Shown piece after piece: positions 10,951-22,739 of a stretch of 64,000 nt of DNA (position 1 is its first letter; each line of letters opens with the position of its first letter). The position numbers and the translations under genes are program-made. Source of the DNA: Cristatella mucedo. Lineage: Eukaryota > Bryozoa > Phylactolaemata > Cristatellidae. The notes beneath the pieces were generated by a model. It was not told the DNA's origin and searched no databases. It saw only the letters and a list, made by a program, of their open reading frames with translations. Location: assembly GCA_009760855.2 (NCBI GenBank), contig WPIO01000014.1, forward strand, positions 4,208,501 through 4,272,500, written 5' to 3'.

Positions 10951-12235
10951 ATTCATTTGCGTAGCGCTCTCTTATAAATTATTCTCTCTCTAGGCACTTT
11001 GCGTATGCTGTAAAGGAAGCATGGTCGAATGGCTAGTGGTAGCATACTCAATGTCAGAAAACGTAACATGGTTAGAGATGACACGCATAGTGACAATGTG
11101 TCAAATATAGTTAGTGGTTGCGTGCAAAGCCACAGTACGCATAAGCACACGAAGGACGAAACACATGGACGAACTATATGCTATGATAAGTAGATGCGTT
11201 TCTAGCTTCTTTTTTAATTATCGTCAAGCCAGGGGATGCCGTGACGTCAGTCGAGAGGGATTTCGAGGCTCTGGGAGCATACGAACTTTGGCCTCTAAAT
11301 GATTTAAAGTGCATACCGGGTGTAGGCAAACGATTTGATTCAGAAAAGTACGATGCCTAGCCTGGTGGGGGAGTAGGTCTGATAGGTAGGCTGGATCCAG
11401 AGAATGCAGAGACCTAAAAGTGTGACAGAACCTTGAAGTCGATACGCTGCTCGATTGGGGGCTAGTACAGGTCAATGAGAAGTGGCGTGACGTGGAAATC
11501 GTGAAATTCACGACACTGAGAAGCCTAGCTGAAGATTTTTTTTTTACCAACTATTAGCGCCTGAATGCACTGGTTGATAGACGAGCAAGCAGTGAGCTAC
11601 ATAAGTCTTGACGGGATGTCATAAATGCATGGACCAATTTCTATTTAGGATCCCTGCCTAAGCAAGCCTAAATTCTAGTAATGTTATCTAGCTGAAAGTA
11701 GGCAGACTTGACTGGGAGCTGATGTGGTCGTCTAATGAAAGGTCACTTTCGAACAGGACACTCAGATTTCATGCAGATTCAACAGGAGATAAGCTAGCAG
11801 AGCCGATTTTGAGTGATAAGTTTTCCAATTTCTGAATCAAACTTGGTTTGCAAATAACTGGTAAGTTGGTTTTATTATCATCCATTTTAAGAAAGTTTGC
11901 TGCAATCCATGTGCGGGTGTCGTTAACACATGCAGCAAGGGAGTTGAGAGAATTCAACGTGCTGGAAGGCTAGTAGGGTTTAAACCAAAGGTACAACTTA
12001 GTGTCATCTACATAGAAGAGAAAGCCTATATTGCTCCTGACAATCGCGTTGGCTAGACGGAGCGTATAAACCGTGAAAAGAACAAGACCGAGCACAGAGT
12101 CATGAGGTACCCCATATTTCAGACGCTCGTTGGATGATCTTAGTCCGTTTACATCAATGCTCTGGAGTCTACCACTGAGATAGGACTTGAACCACTGTAG
12201 TGCTGTGCCAGGACTCACCCCGTGGTTAGCAGGAA
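10950..12235 (-). mobile_element. Degenerate LINE copy including part of the RT core
   Basis: On the minus strand, broken frames give, in order: RT core with the active-site motif as YVDD (about 12003-12014) preceded by a GVPHDSVLG motif (family norm GVPQGSVLG); then the linker (11769-11957) and the C-terminal region (11224-11550) shared with the 9-kb copy; then the stem-loop tail near 10960-11010. Frames change between these blocks, so it is a pseudogene. It is one of two copies here that retain the palm domain. Confidence 0.8.
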
Positions 12236-12282
12236 GACGTTTCAGTTATTGTAATGGCGTAATTTAATTTTAAAATGTTAAG

Positions 12283-12400
12283 GTGCTCGCCCCTACCAAG
12301 GTCTGGCCGAGGTCGCGGGGTCGAGCCCCGTGGCATATGTGATGCGTCTAAATAGAGATTACGTTCTCTTAGGGCGCTATTACAAATGGATCATATTTAT
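12283..12400 (+). mobile_element. SINE family A copy
   Basis: The head begins in aaggtgctcgcccctacc, has a good B-box-like region (gcggggtcgagccccgtgg), and continues to the tail aatagagattacgttctct followed by agggcgctat. It sits close to the 5' end of the LINE copy at 10950-12235 but in the opposite orientation. Confidence 0.8.
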
Positions 12401-13795
12401 TTTTATTTTATTATTTGCAGAAAAGCCCAAGACGTCAGTCTAGAGCTCACAGTAGCTCCACGGCTGTCAGAGATTTATGGGGCTCTTTTGCAGCAACTCT
12501 TGTATTTTTTCTGCCGAGTAGTGAACTGATTGTTTTATCGACATCAAGGTCACTTTTGGTTAGCGACGCATCGAGGAATATCTATACATTATTTCCATTA
12601 CAAACTGCGCTCTTTAAATAGATTAATTAGAAATTTCATTATTTGGTTACAGTTGCTATCGTCGGTATACAGTTTTTAATTTCCGGATATCTGCATAACC
12701 ACCTTAGCCACCCGCCCAAGCTTTAACCGAGAAATTTATTTTATAAGGTAATGATATGTCATCGCCTGCAGTCACCGCCATTGGAGGGCTTATATCGCCA
12801 AATAATTCAGAAGTTCACCAGAGTTAAGTTAGGAAGTGGTCTAAGGAACAACACTTGAGCAATGCACTTCCGGTAAGAGCGTTATGGAAGTGCGCGACTG
12901 TAGAAAATGTTACGTATGAAAGCAAATAATGGATATTATGTGTTCACTAATTTATACCCGTGAAAGTTCACAGGAAGCTCCAATATTGGGAGATGAGCCT
13001 GAGTGCTATCTTGTAGTTCTTTATTAAGGCTGAAAAGTACTTATTGGAAAAGTGAAAAAGTATTTAAAATTTGACTCAAATTTATCTGATGAAAAATTGA
13101 TTAAACATATTTTGCGCTTTATTCAATGTTCAATTTCAGCTATAAGGGTGCAAATTGATAAATGATCTCCAATAATTTTGTATGTGGCGCTCATCTTTGA
13201 CGTTCTATCGCAGAAGTACTAAAATATCACAAAGGGTGCAATCTAAGAGGAAAGTCAGCGACTCGTGCTTATTGACTCATTCACATTAAGGAGACAATTA
13301 CGCGTCGATTCCGAACACACATAAGCTACGATGTGCATTGCGTTTTAGTACTACGCAGAATAATAAAATGCCAGTATACATTTTTTATCTTCTTTGATGC
13401 TTTTTTGGATTAGTATTGATTGAAAATGATTAGCAGGAGACCGACAGAGGGACGTGATTCGCATTCAAGTAAATTGTGTCTAAGCTGTTTAAATAACTCA
13501 GCTGCATGTACGCAAGTGCAGCATTTCGATTAAAGTACCCACATTATTTGCAGTTATTCCACCACTATTATTCATAAATCTACGATAGCAATATTATTCT
13601 ATGACATTGCAGAGAACTTCAAACGGTTTCCTCAAGATAGTCGACAAACCTATACCGAGGCCTTGCAAAGAAACATCAAATACGAGTACTCACCCGACGA
13701 GCTAAAGTAAGCGGCTACAGCAATTTATGTTTTGCCTCTTTCCTAGCAGGTGAGATGTTTGCCTGACCTCTTGATCTGCTGAACACTGGGGCATG
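12400..13795. other. Stretch with no recognised gene
   Basis: A/T-rich intergenic sequence. I see no exon, structured RNA or assignable repeat copy. Confidence 0.4.
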
Positions 13796-13797
13796 TA

Positions 13798-14047
13798 GTA
13801 ATAATAATAATAATAATACATTTGATATAGCGCCCACAGAGAACTCAATCTCTTTCTAGGCACTTTACATTTATTGCTAAGGAAGTACGATCGAATGGTA
13901 AGTAGTAGATGTACACATCTATATATGCAGCAAGTTAATTGAGATAATTCGATGTGCTCAAGGGCTGGGAGAGATCAAAGCTAAGGTACAACTGGGTGTT
14001 ATCTGCATGGAAGTGAAAGCCTAGTCTGGGCATGACAATCAAATTAG

Positions 14048-14122
<75 letters not shown>

Positions 14123-14430
14123 AAACCGTGGAAAGAAGCGTATTAAGCACCGAGCTCTGAGGTGCACCGAACTTCAGCGAGTCTTCGGATAATCTTTGTC
14201 CGCTCACATCAACCCTCCGGACTATCCCACTGAGATAGGACAAGAACGACTGTAGTGCTGTGCTGGTGATGGTCAGGTGAGATGAGAGGCATTCGATAAG
14301 AACTGGGTGATCGATTGTATCAAAAGCTACCGAAAGATCGATCAAAACAAGCAGGGAGACTCTTCCTACGTTTGCATTCTTAAGAAGATCATTGTACACC
14401 CGAAGCAATGCTGACTCTATGGAGTGATTA
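13798..14430 (-). mobile_element. LINE copy with internal deletion and a GA expansion inside the RT frame
   Basis: The 3' tail (ATT triplets 13799-13817 in reverse, stem-loop to about 13870) is joined near 13925 directly to the RT core, so the C-terminal region present in the 9-kb copy is missing. The minus frame 13935-14408 reads LIDLSVAFDTIDH, then GAPQSSVL, then an ADNT motif where the active-site ADDT is expected. A GA run (14049-14120) is inserted in frame as Leu-Ser repeats between them. The catalytic Asp change and the deletion make it non-functional. Confidence 0.8.
14049..14120. repeat. (GA)n microsatellite inside a LINE
   Basis: About 72 bp of GA repeat that lies inside the RT reading frame without breaking it on the minus strand. 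Confidence 0.95.
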
Positions 14431-14477
14431 TCTCAACTCCTTTGCTGCATTTATGGATACTGAATTTATAGTGGTAG

Positions 14478-14502
14478 ATGCACACACACACACACACACA
14501 TA
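14478..14502. repeat. Short (CA)n tract
   Basis: About 22 bp of CA repeat next to a SINE tail. Confidence 0.9.
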
Positions 14503-14504
14503 TA

Positions 14505-14650
14505 TGTATTATTCATTTGCATAGGGCCATAAGAGAACTTGGTCTCTATTCAAGCGCTTCACATATGTCCCAAAGCTCGAGATCACGACCTCGGCCATCA
14601 AAAACATTCACCTCGATGAGCACCTTGGCTACTTGGCCGAACCAGCGCAG
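14505..14650 (-). mobile_element. SINE family A copy, reverse orientation
   Basis: Starts at the tail end (attcatttgcatagggcc, agagaacttggtctctattc) and runs into the head (gagatcacgacctcggcc, gagcaccttggc). The B-box region is mutated. Confidence 0.7.
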
Positions 14651-14992
14651 CGTGTTTTTGATGCCACCATGATAAAGCATAATGTTTTCGCCAAATCTAA
14701 ATAGTGACCTGCTACTGCGGCAGCAAATCTCGAGTCAATTCCTTCGGACTTGACGCACCTGCTAATTCCTGCAAAAGGAAGCTGCTTTTGCTTGACGGTC
14801 GGCGATTTCAGTGGTGGAGCCAGGGCGAGGGGCAGGAAGCATTTGTCACCTACAGTGGGGTAGCGATCTGGGCCGCCCCTCGTTCCTACTCGCCCCGACC
14901 TCACCAACGACGAAATTAAGTCTCAATTTCACTCGATGAGCAGCCGCCGAGTTCGTGTCAAATAAGGACTACGATTTTGCGCTTTAGTTTTT

Positions 14993-15170
14993 TGTAATAA
15001 TAATAATAATAATGTACTTGATAAAGCGCCCTCATAGAACTTAATCTCTTTATAGGCGCTTTACATTTTCTGCAAAGGGAAATGCAATTGAATGGTAAGT
15101 AAAATCATGCTTGAAAAACAAACAAAATGAATAACATGGTTAGGGGTGACATGCACAGGGCAAATTATTG
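14993..15170 (-). mobile_element. LINE 3' tail fragment
   Basis: ATT triplets in reverse at 14996-15014 are followed by the stem-loop tail (agcgccctcatagaactt, ctttataggcgctttaca) and about 110 bp of the LINE 3' UTR (aacatggttaggggtgacat). The ORF is absent, so this is a very short 5'-truncated insertion. Confidence 0.8.
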
Positions 15171-15174
15171 CGGG

Positions 15175-16425
15175 TATAGTCGCGCCTACACGAAAATCTC
15201 GGGACTGTTGTCCCTTACATAAAGATTTTGGTGGTCTTGCCCCCCCCCCAGATGGAAACCCTCGCTCTGCTACTGGACGAGATGGTCCGGCTGTCGGTGG
15301 CAACGACCTCGTTAGGCATTGGGCAGCGGTCTTCTAAGAAGAACCGCAGTTAAATATCTGGCCACCCAGACATAGTCTGGTCCTGGGTTACTAATTCCTG
15401 GGAGCGAGCGAGCACTGGTCCATGCATCTTTCCGCGAATACGCAGCGCATTTCAACGAAGGCTCATTCTGCGGGACTCGGGATTTAAAAACGGGGCTAGG
15501 AGCGATGAATGGGCAAAGCTTTTTAGAGCACAATCAAGCCATAATAAGTTTAAAGCGCGATCGGAAACAGTAGCGGAGCGAGAGACTCGAGACGCGACCT
15601 CAAGTGTGACCGCTCAGAAGCGCATGCACGCACACTGTTGTAATTCGGCGGTCGCCGCCAGGCGGCGTGCAGTGAATGCATCATGACTTCTGGCCAGCTG
15701 CTGCGGTGCGTACAGAAGGCTGTGAAAGTTACCAGCTGCGCTTTACAAAGAAAAACTATCTCTTCTGCGTCCGTCAAGAATGAAGGCTGAAAACCTAGAG
15801 AAGTTTTCCACCCCCCCCCCCTGCCGTGTGCCCTCTCCTACCAGCAGAATTTGCAAGTCCCACCATCCTCACCCCCTTCTGGCACCCCCGGGTGCCTCAT
15901 GCCTGCCGCTCGGTGCTGGCTCTACATTCTTAATACATGCTTACTCTCGCCTTGAGCCTTCTGATAAACATAAGCGTATCCTTAGCTTAAGTCAACCCAC
16001 GCGAACATTTATCGACGGTTAAATGGATTATGCAATTTTGATACTAATAGTCGTTTGAAGAGATCCGGATACTTTGTGAAGTTAATAGTCCTTTGCGTAC
16101 ACTGGCTTCCGTTGTTGGGAGGGATAACGCTTGCGCCTGTAAAAAAACATCGCAGGGTCGTAAGGGAAACTCCTGGTGACTTCACCTAGCATGCATTGAG
16201 AGCAGCCATTCTACCGCGGGCTGAAAAGTCGGCGCACATAATGAGGATTTTCGATCAAATGCAGAGGCCAATCAGTCATACTCTTTCCTTTAGCGAGCTC
16301 TATAGTTGATTGAGAGCCTTGCCGTACGTGCTGAATGCCTACAAGAGGCTTGAATTTAATAAGCGCTTCCGTTCTTCGTTCGCTTTCGCGGTCGCATGCA
16401 CAATACTTGAGTAGCATCATATCGA
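15175..16425. other. Stretch with no recognised gene; homopolymer C tracts
   Basis: Open frames on both strands (plus 15780-16022; minus 15550-15777) match nothing I know. C runs of about ten occur near 15240 and 15811. Confidence 0.4.
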
Positions 16426-16427
16426 GC

Positions 16428-16592
16428 CGTGATGGCTCACTAGGTAAGGCGGTTGCTTTCACGACCAAGGTCCCGAGGTCATGGGTCCGATTCCTGCGGC
16501 GGGCGATCCTTTATCGCCTCCGCAAGCGGTGGTGATAGCCGTAAATGCTCTTCTGTCGCTATACAAAAAGAGGTTGCTTAATCAGCTAGGAT
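16428..16592 (+). mobile_element. SINE family B copy
   Basis: The tRNA-like head (tggctcactaggtaaggc; B-box-like gggtccgattcctgc) is followed by two adjacent hairpins (ggcgatcctttatcgcc; the pair around cgcaagcg) and a tail with ctatacaaaaagaggttgc. It matches 37468-37655 nearly end to end. Confidence 0.8.
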
Positions 16593-17189
16593 TTATGTTT
16601 TTTATTTGTAACGTGCTCGAGACAGCTATGCGTGACTACGTCGCTGTTAAGAGCTTGGCTTACCGCAGAAGCACGTAGAGGGACACGCTTCGGCTGCGGC
16701 GGGGCAGCCTTTCAGACGTTTCAGCAGAGGACCACTGTGCATGCATTCGTTCGCTAGTCTTTCCAGTACGTGAGTGCGCTTACCAAGAAAGGAGCAAAAA
16801 TGAGGCAACTATAATTTGCTAGGAAAACCAGGGATGAATGGACCAAATTTTTAAACAGAAGTCCCGAAAGGTACAGAATTGAGCTGACGGAGCATCCAAA
16901 GACCGCCGGTAAGTAGGCTCTTCGCTTTGGCTTCGGAAGCTCTTCGCTGGCAGCATTGCTCGATGCGCTGTCCTTGAAGGCCAGAGGCTGCTGTACAATG
17001 GTAGACTTTCGCGTCGTGGGGGGCCGAGGGCGTAGCGCAGACTCTGGCATGGGGAGCTAAACCTCAATCTCAGACAGATGCTTTGGCCAAAGTTGAGGAC
17101 TTCTCTTCGAAATCTGATCGAAGAAGCTCTGTAACTCCTCTAAAAACTGGTCATCAAACTCACATAAACACATAATTCATGTTTACAAT

Positions 17190-17328
17190 GCGCTAAGAGA
17201 ACTTAATCGCAATCGCATGATATTACTCACCATTCAATTGCATTTTCCTTTGCAGCAAATGTAAAGCGCGTAGAAAGAGATTGAGTTCTCCGAGGGCGCT
17301 TTATCAAGTGCATTATTATTATTATTCA
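17190..17328 (+). mobile_element. LINE 3' tail fragment
   Basis: Contains the end of the LINE 3' UTR (cattcaattgcattttcctt), the stem-loop (aaagcgcgtagaaagagatt, then gagggcgctttatcaagtg) and ATT triplets at 17312-17325. Confidence 0.8.
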
Positions 17329-17329
17329 G

Positions 17330-20300
17330 GTCCTTCACATACGCCGCAGGGCTGGAGCCTTGGTTTTCAAAGCCGAGTACCTTACCCCTGGACCCGTCAA
17401 GGGTGGCTCACTATTTTAGCTGCTCGCATAGGTAGTTAAGCAAAATCTTGGAAATTTTCTTGCCGATGGCGCGCCATCAGGAAGCCTCTTTCGACGTTCC
17501 AAAATTAAAGTGGCACTCCTTTGGAGAGCCCGATGCAGCGCTGCGATAACCACAGGCAAAATTATTCATTACTCAACGACTCTAAAAGTACGACCCCACT
17601 CAAGAAAATAACGATAGAACCTCTGGGGACCAACTCGTAACTTCCGCGCCGCCCTAGCAGCCTGTCTAGCCCCATCTTAATAGATAGCGGCGGCCCCGTC
17701 TGTAGAGCTGCCATGCAAAGAAAAACTTTACTTTCAGCAATGGTGTTTACTAGCTTCTCGAGCTCATTTGGCTCATCTCTGGAATTGCAATGGCCACCAG
17801 GCACGGCTGTCGGGATTTCGACGGGGGGGGGGGCGGCAAAATGCGAGATGAGGGGCGAAAGGCTCGCCGCACGCACTGCTTACCTATTGGCAAGTCATAA
17901 CCTTTGACGAATCACTAATTTTTATTGAATAGCACGTACAATTAAAATTGATCGAGATTATTATCCATAAACCTACGAGCATACTTGGCCCCGCAGCGAT
18001 TCCGTTCGGGAGCGACCTCGAGCTAAATTTAAAAACTCCTTAGGCCACTCGGTAGGATTTGTACCAGTGAGTCGACGCTGGTCAATAGCTTCCAAAGCTA
18101 ATTGAAAAAAGTTGACCGAATTGCAGCCAGAGGTCTCGGGGTTCAGCCAAAGGAAATGCACATTCAACATTTTCATACCTGGCGGTTCCCGCTGGAGACA
18201 GATCTTGGATTGTTTTGGCTTCAAAGGTCCGCCGCTTCATTAGCCCTCGTCAGCCTCACCTCCTTATTTTTTTTAAAAGAAGTAGGAGCCTTTTCCGAAA
18301 GCAAACTCAGATTCTGCCTGTTGAAGAAGCGCCGATAACATAATCTTTCAGCACTCGATAAAATGGCTACACCCATTTCCATAAAATCCTAACATCCATA
18401 CCGAAATGAGACTGAAATCATCTCAAATTGTAGGTCCTGAAGCCACGCCCCGAAGGATACACGTACGGCACGCTCATGTAACCGCATCCATAAATATCGC
18501 TGGCCTCCGTAAGGCGAACCGGCCCGACGCTGCGCACACCTCCGGCGCGCCGTCGCACGGAGCCTCTTTATACCCACATGTGCGCAAGTAAATTTTCATC
18601 CAAATTTGAAGAGCCTAAAGTTGCTAGCCTTCGCCGTGCCGTTTGGCAGGCAGCCCGTGCAGACCGAGCTGACGACTTCGCTCCATCAAAAAGCCTAACA
18701 AGATCGTTGCCCCTGAAAAGAATAGGGATAAATTTACTTGGAATCAGCGTCCTGAATGCGCTGGCCGAACATGCGTCGCGTCACCATTATATTTAGTTAC
18801 ATCAAACAAAATAAGGGGTGAGTTCAGTATCGCTGAGAATTACTTTTAGCGAGCGCGCCGGAGGTGCGCCGGTGAACAAGTCTGTCTCGAAAGCCGCTCT
18901 ACAATCCTGGCAGGATTCTCACTCTGAGAGCCCGGTAACCTTCGGGAAAGGGCCGTCGAGCCTCCGAGTTGAACCATGGCTGGCTAGAGGGTTGTTTTTG
19001 GCGAAGGGGGAGGGGGGGGCTTGAACGACTCGTTAGGTTCGGTCGGGGCTGCCAAGCATCGCCCCTTTGTTCGGCAAGCTGTGGCTCCCCCCCCCCCGTG
19101 GCCTCCCATGGTACGCACTTGGTAGCGGCAGAATTGGAAGTGGCGGATGTGAGGGTTCACATGATTTCTATGCATGCACTCGGAATGGAGCCCCGAATAA
19201 GCAGCAGCAGATAGTGAAGGCTCGGGGCGCTGGGCACCCATCGCTAGGAAGCTCCTCGATGCCAAGCGATGGCTCTAATAGATGCAGCAGACTTCCGTTA
19301 GTCATTGCTCTTAAAAAAAAAACAATTACTCTCGGGTACTTATCGAGGTCGACTTCAAGACCCGCGGTCGATCGTTAACTTTGCTAGAGTTTTCTTCCGT
19401 AACAGCGAGCGGCCAGCGCTGAAAGTACTTTGAAACTCGCTGGCTGGCGTTAGATGCCGTCCTCGACGATCACTAGTTCAAGTTCCGATGGCGGAAAGGT
19501 GCTTTCTTCTTTTCTTTTTCCAATTCTAATGCTACGATATCCCGGACGCACACACATTTTGCCTTTTTATCATTTCAAAATTACGCGTGCATGTGAGCGC
19601 AACGGTAATTCGATAGCGTATCTTTGATCAGCGACTCTTTTACGATGCACTGCTGGAGCCCCAGTGCGTGCAATAGGTTTCCGAGCAGTACCGTGCAAGT
19701 GAATGATGCAAGTGGATGCAGCGGTGGATGAGGGGGGTCAAAGTAGGATGACGCTGTCGTTAGGATCCTTAAGAGCACAGCCTCTTCGATAATATTTATG
19801 AGCCCGAGTTTAAAGTCAAAGTGGGCGAGGCGTACGTAACATTTTCTCTTCAGTGCGAGCTTGGGAATCTCAGCTACGATGGCTCAATTGCTTCTCTTCT
19901 CAGCGCGTCCGGCAGGCTGACTCGGCAACCTCCTTTTCCTTACTCTAGTCAGGCCATCTCCAGCTTTGCTCGAAATCCATGACTAGGCGGTGCAGGGTCA
20001 ATGGCATAGGGAAACCAGAGAGTGTACACAGCTGTGCCTTGACAGGAACATCTCGAGACTCGCATGCAGGGGCATTCAGAGATCGCTCGACGATTTCGCT
20101 GCTGTTTGAGATGACCAGCTGATAAGCGACGACGCTCGGTACTATGTACATTGCTATGCAAACTGCACGCGACAATGTCTTCCTGTAGGGATTCTGTGTG
20201 TCGTGCGGCGCCGCTTTTGGATTTCGGTGCCTCGATTGGCTCGAGGCAAGCAACCAGTGGCTCCCCGAACTGGAGCGCATTGTCGACAGAAATAAAGGAA

Positions 20301-20455
20301 AATTGGGCTGCGTGTTTGCTCGAATAAGTGTTTGACGCTAGCCACACGAAAACAGAAGGCACATATCGCTGTCTATGCTTAGTTTTCATGTAGCTATCGT
20401 CTCAGCTCATGCTTAAAAGAATTGAGACGCACTCAGTGGGAGTCATTTACTTTTT
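17330..20455. other. Stretch with no assigned gene; G and C homopolymer tracts
   Basis: Many overlapping open frames occur on both strands but I cannot pick out exons. A minus frame at 19945-20280 has a hydrophobic segment and ends at a TRP-rich tail, yet its start is unsupported and nothing resembles it. G or C runs of 8-10 occur near 17824, 19010 and 19087. If the exon at 20459 is real, its upstream exons should lie in this stretch. Confidence 0.35.
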
Positions 20456-20457
20456 AA

Positions 20458-20726
<269 letters not shown>

Positions 20727-21865
20727 CTACAAACTAAGTCACATATACTATCCTCCCGAAAACCGTCAGACGAGCTGAAATCTAGATTGAATGTTGGAGG
20801 TTTATCGTCACCTTCAGTTTGTGTTCTTCGGGAACTCAACGCAGTTCATAGACTGCTAATTATCAGTATTATTTTGTGGGTATGTTTGCTTAATGTCTGA
20901 TATACAGCTTACCGGAAAGAATAATAATCCTCTGTGCTTATCGACAAAGATATATAGTTGTCAGTGAAAATATTCCTTCGGAAACAGACCGATTCTGTGC
21001 CGCCAGTAAGAGGTAACTTTCTTTTTACAAGAAGTCTCACAGAAAATTGCTTTGGAAATAATGCCTCGCGTTCAGTGAGCTCATTAAAAAAATATGTGCA
21101 TACTTGAAATCTCACGAAGACAAGGGGAACTCTCGCCATGACGAAAAATAATCCACATCGACGGTCTCGCCCGACAGGAAAGATCGAGGAAATGACAAAA
21201 CAGCTACCATACCGTATAGCCACCGGAATTGACACTGCCACACTTTTGTGAGCTATGGCCTGATGTGCTCCGGGGCTTTTCAGGCAAATCGTTACTCCAC
21301 CGTTGCACCGCGCCAGCTCAGCAAAGGTGCTGTTTGTCTATTTTGCTCGTCCTTAAATAGTTTGCTTCTTCCTGACCATATGCACAGGGATTGCGCCAGC
21401 ATAATGCATAACAATGCTTAACATTAGCTATGACGAACGGAGTAGCAGCTCTAATACGGATGCACGACAAGAGCAAACGCCCTGGAGGTCAGCGAAGACG
21501 AAAGCGTTTTTCTCCTGCAGAGAACAATTATAGAACTCCGCGACTGCATTTCATAAATATGTCCTTAGTTTGGTTGGCGTAATAGGCTGCCTGTCTTCTG
21601 CTTTCCAACCGCACATTCGCGTGCATTTGAGTGGCTATCCGTCGGTTCGCTTTGTCATTTAGTTAACCTTTTCCGCCAATTAAAGCTGGCCGACCTTCGA
21701 ATCCGGCTTGTGTATGTGACTGTTACAGATGAAAGTATTCGTAGCTCAGTTGGAGTACCATTGGTCCGGTTCTACGGAGGACGCATGCTCGCTCCCAACT
21801 GGAAGAGAAATGTGCCATACCTTATTCCATTTTCTAACCGGTCGAGAGATCATCTAGTTTGTTAT
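20727..21865. other. Stretch with only speculative coding content
   Basis: A short plus frame starting at ATG 21139 encodes 37 basic residues (MTKNNPHRRSRPTGKIEEM at its start) and ends at a gtgagc that could be a donor, but the nearest acceptor would give an intron of about 36 bp, which is too short to trust. A minus frame (20909-21241) covers the same bases. A tRNA-like word, gtagctcagttgg, at 21744 is not followed by a tRNA fold. Confidence 0.3.
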
Positions 21866-21867
21866 AG

Positions 21868-22446
21868 CACGTGCGCACTTTAAAGGAAAAACAAAATTAC
21901 CAACGTGTAAATCCCAGTGCAGAAGCTTACTGGGCACGTTGCTCAGTCGCATGCACATTACTAAACTCTTCCTGGTATCACGTGAGGGAAAGTTCAGGAG
22001 AGAGACAAAAGAAATTATCTGTCGCCGTGCGTGGCCTGTTGCTGAGCAACGAAGTCGGTGAGTCTGTTGCCTTACGGTTTTCACGACTTCGCCAAGTCTA
22101 ACCTGGCTCACATGGATCGTTTGTAAATTTATCACTTTTGTCTGCCTGTCGTCAATTCACTCAGCATTTACTTTAAAACATAGTTTTTTGCTCTATGGAG
22201 GTGAGCCACGGTGTGCGGCAAATAAATGATTGATGTGGTAGTATAAGCGAATCTTTCCTCCGCTGTCTTTTTGTTATTCCCAGAACCTCCGAGCCCATCC
22301 GCGGTCTGTATCCTTCCGCCGCGATGCTCTTGCGATCGGCTGAGCAAATTCAGTTATCCCACCGATATGTTTCCTGGTTTAAGCAAGCATGCGCCGCTAT
22401 GGCACGTAGCAGACGTGACATTCAGCAGCTGGGCTACTTGCACTGA
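21868..22446 (+). CDS. Two probable exons of an unrecognised gene
   Basis: Exons at about 21868-22057 and 22284-22446 are bounded by strong signals: acceptor ttgttatag, donor gtgagt, then a long pyrimidine tract and acceptor ttattcccag. In the frame I prefer, the product reads REGKFRRETKEIICRRAWPV near the junction and continues through a helical Gln/Arg-rich end (SAEQIQLSHRYVSWFKQA) to a TGA at 22444-22446. A second frame is also open and phase-compatible across the same junction, ending at 22496-22498, so the reading frame is uncertain although the exons themselves are better supported. The incoming phase requires an upstream exon. It might belong with the exons at 20459-20726; I see no direct proof. 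Confidence 0.35.
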
Positions 22447-22667
22447 CGAGTATCGTAAGCCCTTCAGGCTTACCTTTGAAACCAGCAGGCACCAGTAAAC
22501 GACCTCATTCCCGCTGTTTGTGGGCACCCTGCCATTGCTTGATTTATCTAGAATATCCCAGTGCCGTTCTGTGGTATTTAGAACTATTCCGTGTACGTAA
22601 AGGTCATTGACCTGAATAATGGAAATCCCCAGCCGTGAAAGAGTAGAAACTAGCGGTGGCCATTGGA

Positions 22668-22738
22668 CGACATAATAATAATAATAACACATCTGCATAG
22701 CACCATCAGAGAACTGAACCTATTTCCAGGCATTTTAA
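22668..22738 (-). mobile_element. LINE 3' tail fragment
   Basis: ATT triplets in reverse (22671-22687) plus a diverged stem-loop tail (gcaccatcagagaactgaac, then aggcattttaaag). Confidence 0.6.
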
Positions 22739-22739
22739 A

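Noticed and set aside
16430-16560. Possible tRNA gene (good B box)
   Set aside because: The downstream hairpins and tail recur at 37468 and, in reverse, at 29465 and 45005, so this is a tRNA-derived SINE. No full cloverleaf with an acceptor stem is present.
19945-20389. Two overlapping minus frames of 111 and 146 codons
   Set aside because: One has a hydrophobic segment, but neither resembles a family I know, and there is no splice or poly(A) support; reported only as part of an unassigned stretch.
21139-21345. Joined frame from ATG 21139 across a gtgagc...ttttcag pair
   Set aside because: The intron would be only about 36 bp. The join is in phase but the length is implausible without transcript evidence.
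21740-21815. tRNA-like start gtagctcagttgg
   Set aside because: No matching B box or acceptor-stem pairing follows within tRNA length.
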